A stretch of DNA of 5,647 bases from the NCBI GenBank assembly GCA_051646185.1, contig JBOFCS010000048.1:1-5647 (forward strand), written 5' to 3'. Position 1 is the stretch's first letter, and the number at the start of each line of letters is the position of its first letter. Made by a program: the position numbers and the translations under genes. Of the stretch, positions 1-5,513 are shown piece by piece. The stretch is from JBOFCS01 sp051646185 (GTDB lineage Bacteria; Actinomycetota; Actinomycetes; Mycobacteriales; Mycobacteriaceae). The notes below the pieces were generated by a model that did not search any database, was not told the DNA's origin, and was given only the letters and a program-made list of their open reading frames with translations.

Positions 1-127
1 CAGTATCCCAAACATAAGCGCCTTCGCCACGAGCAATGGTGAAAGCGCCGTCTCTATCCACCGCACCCATATCAGCAAATCCATGCCAGAGCGCGGTAGA
101 GCCTACTGTTGTTTCCTGTGTCATCAT
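1..127 (-). CDS. Class III (PLP-dependent) aminotransferase, N-terminal fragment
   Basis: Only the first 42 codons are present; the gene continues beyond the left edge. The translation starts MMTQETTVGSTALWHGFADM and continues to ARGEGAYVWDT. The 'LWH-x-FADM' segment followed by 'ARGEGAYVWD' is typical of the N-terminus of class III (omega-amino acid or aspartate-family) aminotransferases, which transfer an amino group from an amino donor to a keto acid using pyridoxal phosphate in the cytoplasm. The PLP lysine and all substrate-determining residues lie outside the window, so the substrate cannot be given. Two ATG codons stand in tandem (127-125 and 124-122). GAGGG directly abuts the first, and AAGG lies 11 nt before it, so either could be the start. 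The gene is divergent from hrpA, with two inverted repeats in the gap. The family call rests on a short stretch and is moderately secure. Confidence 0.62.
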   Translation of the reverse strand, partial: MMTQETTVGSTALWHGFADMGAVDRDGAFTIARGEGAYVWDT

Positions 128-150
128 CCCTCGATCTACCTTAAGAATTT

Positions 151-184
151 TCTGGCATCAGCTTAGGCCTAAGCCAGTGCCAGA
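151..184. repeat. Imperfect 34-bp inverted repeat, candidate operator
   Basis: The outer arms TCTGGCA (151-157) and TGCCAGA (178-184) share one centre (167.5) with a perfect 14-bp inner palindrome GCTTAGGCCTAAGC (161-174). Only the three base pairs between inner and outer arms fail to match, so 14 of 17 positions pair. The inner palindrome has no loop, which suits binding by a dimeric protein better than an RNA hairpin. It lies between the divergent aminotransferase and hrpA genes, 24 bp from the first ATG of the former and 39 bp from the chosen ATG of the latter. The regulator is unknown. Confidence 0.7.
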
Positions 185-204
185 CTGTCACAGGCTTGCA
201 CTGG
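174..204. repeat. Imperfect 31-bp inverted repeat in the hrpA leader
   Basis: CCAGTGC (174-180) pairs with GCACTGG (198-204), and the interior continues as AG/CT and CTGT/ACAG around a single central base at 189, giving 13 of 15 matching positions. As RNA it could fold into a stem of 7+2+3 pairs with two single mismatches and a UCA tip, ending 18 nt before the chosen hrpA ATG. It shares 174-184 with the neighbouring palindrome centred at 167.5, so the two folds would exclude each other. No T-run follows, so it is not an obvious intrinsic terminator. It may be a second operator or a leader hairpin. Confidence 0.65.
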
Positions 205-222
205 ACTAAACTCAGGCGCAGA

Positions 223-3200
223 ATGTCTTCCACACCTCAACCTCACAAAAACCGTACTTCGCCTAAGTCTCGGGTAGCTACGGAAATATCGGCACGCAAG
301 GTAACCTTGCAGTCCCAACTTGAACTACTTTCCCTTCGGGACCACCATCGACTTACTCAACAGCTACGTCGCGCGCGCAGCTGTGACGAACTTGACTCCC
401 TAGAACACAGCATTGACACCGCAGTAGCAAATATCCAAGCCCGAACCGCGGCTGTTCCTCTTATTTCCTATCCCAAAGAACTGCCTGTCTCAGCTGCCAA
501 AGATGTCATTGCTGCCACGATCCAAGCCCATCAAGTAGTGATTATTGCCGGTGAAACAGGCTCAGGCAAGACAACCCAGATCCCTAAAATTTGTTTAGAA
601 CTTGGCCGTGGAATTAAAGGTCTCATTGGGCATACCCAACCACGTCGACTTGCCGCTCGTACAGTTGCCGAACGGATAGCAGAGGAGCTTGGTACCACAG
701 TCTCAGGTCTGGTTGGGTACGCGGTTCGCTTCACTGATCACGTCTCATCGGCAACCCTCATCAAACTTATGACCGATGGCATTCTGCTTGCCGAGATTCG
801 ACGCGACCCAATGCTGCGAAACTATGACACACTCATCATTGATGAAGCACATGAACGCAGCCTGAATATCGACTTCTTACTAGGCTATCTTAAGTCGCTG
901 CTTCCACTTCGCCCTGATCTTAAGGTTATCATTACCTCAGCCACTATTGATCCACAACGCTTTGCTGAACATTTTTCTAGTACCCAAGCTCCGGCCCCCA
1001 TCGTGGAAGTTTCAGGGCGCACTTTCCCAGTTGACATTCGCTACCGCCCACTCACCGTTGAGGTTGGCGATCAACTCATTGATCTAGATCCCATTGATGG
1101 TATCTGCCAAGCAGTTCAAGAGTTGCACAGCGAAGGCGATGGCGATATTTTGGTATTCCTTTCCGGGGAACGAGAAATTCGCGATACCGCTGAAGCGCTC
1201 CGTGAACTCAAACTTGCTCACACCGAAATTATTCCACTTTATGCTCGATTATCTTCTGCTGAGCAGCATAAAGTATTTGAAGCACACAGCGGTAAACGAA
1301 TAGTGCTATCCACCAACGTTGCTGAAACTTCACTCACCGTCCCTGGTATCCGTTATGTCATTGATCCAGGAACTGCGCGGATTTCACGTTACTCGGTGCG
1401 AACAAAAGTTCAACGGCTCCCCATCGAACCTATATCCCAGGCTTCCGCGCGCCAACGCGCCGGCCGATGTGGACGAGTAGCCGAAGGAATCTGCATTCGG
1501 CTGTACTCTGAAGAGGAATTTAACGCACGCCCAACCTTTACTGAGCCTGAAATTCTCCGCACCAATCTTGCTTCGGTAATCCTGAATATGACAGCATTAG
1601 GCCTTGGGGAAATAGCTAAGTTTCCTTTTGTGCAACCCCCAGACCCCCGAGCAATCCGCGATGGAGTCGCACTTCTTGAGGAATTAGGGGCTATTAGTTC
1701 CCAACTGAATGATAAAAAAAATCCAACACTCACAAGCATGGGAAAAGAACTCTCCACTCTCCCCGTTGACCCACGACTGGGACGAATGCTGATCGAAGCA
1801 AACAAAAACGGTTGTTTACCGGATATGTTAATCATCGTCTCAGCACTCTCAATCCAAGATGTGCGTGAAAGACCTGCCGATCACCAACAGACAGCTGATC
1901 AGATGCATGCTCGATTTCATGATTCCTCTTCGGATTTTCTTAGTTATATAAACCTCTGGAACTACCTATCAGATATCCGTGATTCTTTATCTTCCAATCA
2001 ATTTCGAAAAAAATGTAAAAATGAATTTCTGCATTGGATACGAATTAGAGAATGGCAAGATTTGCATGGGCAACTCAGTTCCATCACACGATCGCTGGGC
2101 TGGTCGACAGAAACTATTGTAGAAAATCAGCAACCAAACCTAACAAACATCCATATATCAGCCCTTGCCGGATTGTTATCGCATATCGGCATCCGCGAAG
2201 CGGACACTCGAGAGTTTATTGGTGCCAGAGGAAGTCGATTTGCGATATTTCCAGGATCGGCTCTGGCTAAAAAACCACCACGCTGGGTAGTCGCTACTGA
2301 GTTAGTGGAAACACATCGGTTATGGGCCCGTACCGTAGCAAAGATTGAGCCGGAATGGGTGGAGAAGCTCGCTGGACACCTAGTCAAAAGAACCTATTCT
2401 GAACCGCATTGGTCAGTAAAACGGGCATCAGCTATGGCCTACGAAAGGGTAACACTGTATGGAATACCTGTGGTGACAAAACGGCTCGTTCACTACAGCC
2501 ACATTGACCCAGAACTGTCTCGCGAACTATTTATCAGACATGCACTTGTCCAGGGAGAATGGACTACTGAACATAAGTTTTTCTACCATAACCGGGCTCT
2601 ACTCGAAGATGTTGAAGACTTAGAAAATCGTTCTCGCCGTAGAGATCTCATTGTCGACGATGAGACATTATTTGATTTCTATGATCATCGAGTCAGTGAA
2701 AAAGCTTTATCTGCAAAACATTTTGATTCATGGTGGAAAACAACCAAACGCACTAAACCTCAACTATTACATTTTACGGTTGATACTGTCACCAGCAATA
2801 AAGCCAATGAGGTTCGTCGAAGCTCCTACCCCAGCACCTGGCGCCAAGGCTCACTCGAGCTTGACCTCACTTATCAATTTGAACCCGGCACCGACGATGA
2901 CGGCGTTACAATTCATATCCCGATTGCCTTGTTGGCTAGCGTTCGTCCGATAGGTTTTGATTGGTTAGTCCCAGGAATGCGTACTGAGCTCGTTACCAGT
3001 TTGATAAAAACCCTGCCTAAACAACTTCGGCGAGCGGTGGTTCCAGCACCTGATTTTGCCGCAGCCGTTTTGGCTTCAGTTCCAGCCCGCAGTGAACCTT
3101 TGCTGTCAGCAATGTCCCGGGAACTGAGCCGCCTCAGTGGCGTCACTATCACGATGAAAGATTTTTCCCCCACACAGCTCCCCAAACATCTTCAGATAAC

Positions 3201-4179
3201 TTTTGTGACCACCTCTGACGATGGCAACATTATCGGTCGATCAAAAACTCTAAGAGAGTTGCAGACTACACTTTCAGCTTCTGCCACAGTTGCGGTAGCA
3301 AAAAAATCCTCAGAAGAAGAACGACCCCCTGCAATTACCTGGACAAAAGACACACTTGGATCTATCGACAAAGTAATTACTAGATCAATTGCAGGGCAAA
3401 AAGTTACCGCCTATCCATCACTGGTCATCGAAAGTCAAGGCGTTGCGGTTCGAGTCCTTAGCACCGCAATTGAGCAGCAGCAGTCTATGCATTGCGCCAC
3501 CATAAAATTACTCATGGTGGAATTTCCTATCTCCATCAAAACCGTCCTTGCAAAGCTAACAGCCAAAGAACGATTAACTCTTAGTCAGAATCCTCATGGA
3601 AGCATGACAGCGTTATTTGAAGACTGCCATAGCTGCGCTGTCAATGAACTCCTTATTCAATACGGTGGGCCAGTGTGGACTCCACACGATTTTTTGACAC
3701 TTACTACATTTGTCAGGAATAATCTTGCACTACAGCTTGATTCAATAATTAAAAATGTAGTAATAACACTTAAATTATTTGCAGAACTATCGAATATATT
3801 AGAACGGCAAACCAATTCAGCCAGTGGTGACGTACGAGAACAAGTTTCTGACTTAATATTCCCGGGGTTTGTTGCATCCTGCGGTGCAACAAGACTAAAT
3901 GAATTGCCTCGCTATCTGCGTGCAGCAATACGCAGGCTTGAATCATTACCTGCAAGCGCTACCCGTGACAGTCAAGGCATGGATGCTCTAAACCGGATTT
4001 ATACGGACTTTGAAAAGGCGTTATCAATGCTTCCTGAGGAACGGGCGAAAAGCGAAGAGGCCGCCGACGTTCATTGGTTGATTGAGGAACTTCGAATCAG
4101 TCTTTTTGCTCAAAACATTGGGACCCTAGTTCCAGTGTCAGAAAAAAGAGTACGCGCCGCAATTAGCAAATTGCGCTAG
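223..4179 (+). CDS. hrpA: ATP-dependent RNA helicase HrpA (DEAH box)
   Basis: A 1318-residue DEAH/RHA helicase, close to the ~1300 residues of E. coli HrpA. Helicase motifs, numbered from the ATG at 223, run in order: Walker A GETGSGKT (110-117), Ia TQPRR (138-142), Ib TDG (184-186), DEAH (207-210), SAT (239-241), FLSGEREI (312-319), STNVAETSLT (363-372) and QRAGRCGR (411-418). A helical HA2-like region follows (about 470-590), then an OB-fold region (about 645-730) and a long C-terminal DUF3418-type region (about 735-1310) diagnostic of bacterial HrpA. The enzyme uses ATP to remodel RNA or RNP. Family work in E. coli links it to mRNA processing and stalled-ribosome rescue; the role here is inferred. 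An in-frame TTG at 196 would add nine residues, but it lies inside an inverted repeat and lacks a spaced Shine-Dalgarno. The ATG at 223 has a weak AGG six bases before it. No frameshift or lost motif is seen. It converges on nrdR with a 14-bp gap. Confidence 0.95.
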   Translation: MSSTPQPHKNRTSPKSRVATEISARKVTLQSQLELLSLRDHHRLTQQLRRARSCDELDSLEHSIDTAVANIQARTAAVPLISYPKELPVSAAKDVIAATIQAHQVVIIAGETGSGKTTQIPKICLELGRGIKGLIGHTQPRRLAARTVAERIAEELGTTVSGLVGYAVRFTDHVSSATLIKLMTDGILLAEIRRDPMLRNYDTLIIDEAHERSLNIDFLLGYLKSLLPLRPDLKVIITSATIDPQRFAEHFSSTQAPAPIVEVSGRTFPVDIRYRPLTVEVGDQLIDLDPIDGICQAVQELHSEGDGDILVFLSGEREIRDTAEALRELKLAHTEIIPLYARLSSAEQHKVFEAHSGKRIVLSTNVAETSLTVPGIRYVIDPGTARISRYSVRTKVQRLPIEPISQASARQRAGRCGRVAEGICIRLYSEEEFNARPTFTEPEILRTNLASVILNMTALGLGEIAKFPFVQPPDPRAIRDGVALLEELGAISSQLNDKKNPTLTSMGKELSTLPVDPRLGRMLIEANKNGCLPDMLIIVSALSIQDVRERPADHQQTADQMHARFHDSSSDFLSYINLWNYLSDIRDSLSSNQFRKKCKNEFLHWIRIREWQDLHGQLSSITRSLGWSTETIVENQQPNLTNIHISALAGLLSHIGIREADTREFIGARGSRFAIFPGSALAKKPPRWVVATELVETHRLWARTVAKIEPEWVEKLAGHLVKRTYSEPHWSVKRASAMAYERVTLYGIPVVTKRLVHYSHIDPELSRELFIRHALVQGEWTTEHKFFYHNRALLEDVEDLENRSRRRDLIVDDETLFDFYDHRVSEKALSAKHFDSWWKTTKRTKPQLLHFTVDTVTSNKANEVRRSSYPSTWRQGSLELDLTYQFEPGTDDDGVTIHIPIALLASVRPIGFDWLVPGMRTELVTSLIKTLPKQLRRAVVPAPDFAAAVLASVPARSEPLLSAMSRELSRLSGVTITMKDFSPTQLPKHLQITFVTTSDDGNIIGRSKTLRELQTTLSASATVAVAKKSSEEERPPAITWTKDTLGSIDKVITRSIAGQKVTAYPSLVIESQGVAVRVLSTAIEQQQSMHCATIKLLMVEFPISIKTVLAKLTAKERLTLSQNPHGSMTALFEDCHSCAVNELLIQYGGPVWTPHDFLTLTTFVRNNLALQLDSIIKNVVITLKLFAELSNILERQTNSASGDVREQVSDLIFPGFVASCGATRLNELPRYLRAAIRRLESLPASATRDSQGMDALNRIYTDFEKALSMLPEERAKSEEAADVHWLIEELRISLFAQNIGTLVPVSEKRVRAAISKLR

Positions 4180-4193
4180 CACGGAACCATCAG

Positions 4194-4661
4194 TTACATA
4201 GTTATTTCTCTTTCATTTCGATGTACCCGCAAGTCCCTGATCTCACGTTCAAAATCATCCGCGGAACTAAACGATCGATACACAGATGCAAATCGAAGAT
4301 AAGCAACCTCATCAAGATCACGAAGAGGCCCAAGAATCGCTAGGCCCACTTCATTACTAGGGATCTCAGGCGATCCTGCAGCACGAACAGCATCCTCAAC
4401 CTGTTGAGCCAAGAGATTTAACGCATCATCATCAACCCGGCGGCCTTGACACGCCCGACGCACGCCACGAACAACCTTTTCACGACTGAACGGCTCAGTG
4501 ACACCACTACGCTTGACTACAGCAAGGACCGCTGTTTCTACAGTAGTGAATCGCCGACCACATTCCGGACACGATCTCCTACGACGGATTGCCTGCCCCT
4601 CATCTGCTTCTCGTGAGTCAACCACCCTCGAGTCAGGATTCTTACAGAACGGGCAATGCAT
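4194..4661 (-). CDS. nrdR: Transcriptional repressor NrdR
   Basis: A 155-residue protein of typical length for NrdR, the ATP/dATP-sensing repressor that binds NrdR boxes upstream of ribonucleotide reductase operons. The N-terminal zinc ribbon has all four cysteines as CxxC pairs (C3, C6 and C31, C34), with basic RRRR just before the second pair. An ATP-cone follows (about 49-139), starting VVKRSGVTEPF and ending with the family signature YLRFASVYRSF (121-131). The ATG at 4661 is chosen because the zinc ribbon must begin at residue 1-3 and GAAGGA lies six bases upstream. The frame stays open for 65 codons further upstream, but that stretch has no NrdR similarity I can recognise. The gene follows divS on the same strand and converges with hrpA. 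No NrdR box was seen nearby, so its targets, presumably nrd genes, lie elsewhere. The identification is very secure. Confidence 0.97.
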   Translation of the reverse strand: MHCPFCKNPDSRVVDSREADEGQAIRRRRSCPECGRRFTTVETAVLAVVKRSGVTEPFSREKVVRGVRRACQGRRVDDDALNLLAQQVEDAVRAAGSPEIPSNEVGLAILGPLRDLDEVAYLRFASVYRSFSSADDFEREIRDLRVHRNEREITM

Positions 4662-4667
4662 GTTAAG

Positions 4668-4673
4668 TCCTTC
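4668..4673 (-). promoter_or_regulatory. Shine-Dalgarno of nrdR
   Basis: On the minus strand GAAGGA ends six bases before the ATG at 4661. It fixes the nrdR start at the methionine before the first zinc cysteine and argues against the in-frame upstream GTG at 4856. Confidence 0.75.
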
Positions 4674-4783
4674 GCCATGGCAAGTAAAACTGCTACATTC
4701 ACGCACCAGCGCGCGATGCATAAGTTCCGGGCGAACCGAATTGTCCGACCGAAGTGATCTCGAGAATACCTGCCAACCTGGTG

Positions 4784-4812
4784 AGTATATCGGCACGTCT
4801 GCACCAAAAGAC
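4784..4812 (-). promoter_or_regulatory. Candidate nrdR promoter
   Basis: On the minus strand TATACT (4789-4784) is a close match to the corynebacterial -10 consensus TAnAnT. The hexamer 17 bp upstream, GTCTTT (4812-4807), is a poor -35, as is common in this group. Transcription would start near 4777 and give an nrdR leader of about 115 nt. The element would let nrdR be expressed independently of divS. It rests on one good hexamer only. Confidence 0.35.
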
Positions 4813-4870
4813 TTAATTCGCCTTACTTGCTCCTCATGAGCCTCCATCATCGGCACCTTAAAATTCTTAG

Positions 4871-4904
4871 AAAACGCTTTACCCGATTGGGCTTATCAGC
4901 GTTT
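4871..4904 (-). terminator. Terminator-like hairpin overlapping the divS stop codon
   Basis: Reading on the minus strand, AAACGCT (4904-4898) pairs with AGCGTTT (4878-4872). An inner GCCC-aatc-GGGT stem lies between them, and the divS TAA is in the internal loop. The 3' arm runs into TTTTCTAAGAATTTT, an imperfect U-rich tail. This resembles a weak Rho-independent terminator that would stop or reduce transcription from divS into nrdR. The internal loop is asymmetric and the tail is interrupted, so termination may be partial. Confidence 0.45.
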
Positions 4905-5298
4905 GACCCGTATTTAACGCCGAAGTTGATAGACTGTTTAACTCACGTATTTGAGCTATAACACCCGATTGGGGCGCATCGGGGGCGACCCTGGCAGCAA
5001 GATCGCTCAAAGTTTCCCCTTCTTGTACTTGCACAACCCCAAGGTTCCCAGGGATTGCTGCCGACTCTTGCGCCTGAAGATTGGCCAGACCAATAAATCC
5101 CATCGTGACCAAGGCTGCCATGAAGCTCAGGAGCAACACTGAACTCGCCTTAACCTTTTCCGCTTGAGCCACATGCGGAGTCCTAGACATCGGGGCACGA
5201 ACTTTCCCCGAAGGAACTGAACGACCTGCCGGATGGGTAACTACCTTACGCGCGCTCGCATACCGCTGAGCAGCTCCCTCGGTCACTGTGACGCCCAT
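4879..5298 (-). CDS. divS: SOS-induced cell-division suppressor DivS (LysM membrane protein)
   Basis: A 139-residue protein with a basic, probably cytoplasmic N-terminus (1-50), one hydrophobic membrane segment (about 52-72, ASSVLLLSFMAALVTMGF), and an extracytoplasmic LysM domain (about 87-137, with VQEGETLSDLAARV and a terminal NTGQTLISP). LysM domains bind peptidoglycan. The layout and position next to lexA match C. glutamicum DivS, mycobacterial Rv2719c and Bacillus YneA, which halt septation during the SOS response, so this assignment combines family and synteny. The ATG at 5298 is preceded by GAGGG five bases away. The frame is open further upstream, but those codons run through the promoter and LexA boxes and are unlikely to be translated. 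A promoter at 5396-5424 abuts a LexA box, so expression should rise after DNA damage. nrdR follows on the same strand after a weak terminator-like hairpin. Confidence 0.88.
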   Translation of the reverse strand: MGVTVTEGAAQRYASARKVVTHPAGRSVPSGKVRAPMSRTPHVAQAEKVKASSVLLLSFMAALVTMGFIGLANLQAQESAAIPGNLGVVQVQEGETLSDLAARVAPDAPQSGVIAQIRELNSLSTSALNTGQTLISPIG

Positions 5299-5303
5299 AA
5301 CAA

Positions 5304-5308
5304 CCCTC
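5304..5308 (-). promoter_or_regulatory. Shine-Dalgarno of divS
   Basis: GAGGG on the minus strand lies five bases before the ATG at 5298 and supports that start over the upstream in-frame codons. Confidence 0.65.
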
Positions 5309-5361
5309 GTTTCATTGATAGATGCAAGCCTGATGGACAAAACTTGCAATCCGCATTCCGT

Positions 5362-5377
5362 TCGATCAGACGTTCGA
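5362..5377. promoter_or_regulatory. LexA operator (SOS box) A
   Basis: TCGATCAGACGTTCGA matches the actinobacterial palindrome TCGAAC-N4-GTTCGA with one mismatch (T for A at the fifth base). It lies in the divS leader, 63 bp upstream of the divS ATG and downstream of the predicted divS transcription start, so bound LexA could act as a roadblock or cooperate with box B. Its centre is 18 bp from that of box B. Confidence 0.78.
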
Positions 5378-5379
5378 TT

Positions 5380-5395
5380 ACGAACGCATGTTCGA
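5380..5395. promoter_or_regulatory. LexA operator (SOS box) B
   Basis: ACGAACGCATGTTCGA matches TCGAAC-N4-GTTCGA at all but the first base. It directly abuts the predicted divS -10 hexamer (5396-5401) and covers the likely transcription start, the usual position for a repressing LexA site. This is probably the main operator for divS. Confidence 0.88.
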
Positions 5396-5424
5396 TTTGT
5401 ACCAGATTGCGCCGACAAAGTCAG
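5396..5424 (-). promoter_or_regulatory. Candidate divS promoter
   Basis: On the minus strand CTGACT (5424-5419, 4 of 6 to TTGACA) and TACAAA (5401-5396, 4 of 6 to TATAAT) are separated by exactly 17 bp. The start point would fall near 5389, inside LexA box B, giving a leader of about 90 nt. The tight fit between promoter and operator supports both. Confidence 0.55.
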
Positions 5425-5442
5425 CACAAAACGCAACATATA

Positions 5443-5458
5443 TCGAACAGATGTTTGA
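5443..5458. promoter_or_regulatory. LexA operator (SOS box) C
   Basis: TCGAACAGATGTTTGA matches TCGAAC-N4-GTTCGA with one mismatch (TTTGA for TTCGA). It ends 55 bp before the lexA ATG and overlaps the candidate lexA -35 hexamer, so it is likely the autoregulatory operator. Its centre is 63 bp from that of box B, close to six helical turns. Confidence 0.87.
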
Positions 5459-5483
5459 TCAACAGGCAAAAAGGGGCTACCGT
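5455..5483 (+). promoter_or_regulatory. Candidate lexA promoter
   Basis: TTGATC (5455-5460, 4 of 6 to TTGACA) and TACCGT (5478-5483, fits TAnnnT) are 17 bp apart. The start would be near 5490, about 24 nt before the ATG. The -35 overlaps SOS box C. An alternative is a -10 at TATATC (5439-5444), which also abuts box C but lacks a good -35 at 17 bp. The choice is uncertain. Confidence 0.35.
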
Positions 5484-5498
5484 TGTGCCTAAGACCAC

Positions 5499-5504
5499 AG
5501 GAGG
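5499..5504 (+). promoter_or_regulatory. Shine-Dalgarno of lexA
   Basis: A perfect AGGAGG lies nine bases before the ATG at 5514. It settles the lexA start, since no other start codon in frame with a site exists upstream. Confidence 0.8.
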
Positions 5505-5513
5505 CCGAATCAG

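Larger units (their letters stand above)
4662..4878 (-). other. divS-nrdR intergenic region (217 bp)
   Basis: No convincing gene is seen here. Reading on the minus strand, it begins with the 3' arm and T-rich tail of a hairpin overlapping the divS stop, then has a TATACT hexamer, then about 115 bases of possible nrdR leader. The nrdR frame has no stop codon between 4856 and 4661. Its 65 extra codons contain Cys and His but no recognisable domain, and their possible GTG start has only a poor AAGG nearby. No SOS box or NrdR-box-like dyad was found in this gap. Confidence 0.6.

Noticed and set aside
1410..1835. 141-codon minus-strand open frame within hrpA
   Set aside because: It is antisense to conserved helicase and HA2 coding sequence, has no recognisable domain, and is a shadow of the hrpA reading frame.
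3475..3485. GCAGCAGCAG trinucleotide repeat
   Set aside because: Only about three units long and encodes a Gln run in HrpA; ordinary for coding sequence.
3700..3800. AT-rich patch in hrpA as a sign of transferred DNA
   Set aside because: The reading frame stays open and the C-terminal HrpA domain continues smoothly through it, so local composition drift is a simpler explanation.
4150..4193. Bidirectional terminator between hrpA and nrdR
   Set aside because: Only a 4-bp TAGC/GCTA stem could be found and no T-run follows it on either strand.
4498..4839. 113-codon plus-strand open frame opposite nrdR
   Set aside because: It is antisense to the zinc ribbon of nrdR and its leader, with no domain and no Shine-Dalgarno support.
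5299..5469. N-terminally extended DivS starting upstream of 5298
   Set aside because: The frame is open, but the extension would be encoded by the promoter and LexA boxes, the predicted transcription start lies inside it, and the start at 5298 has its own GAGGG.
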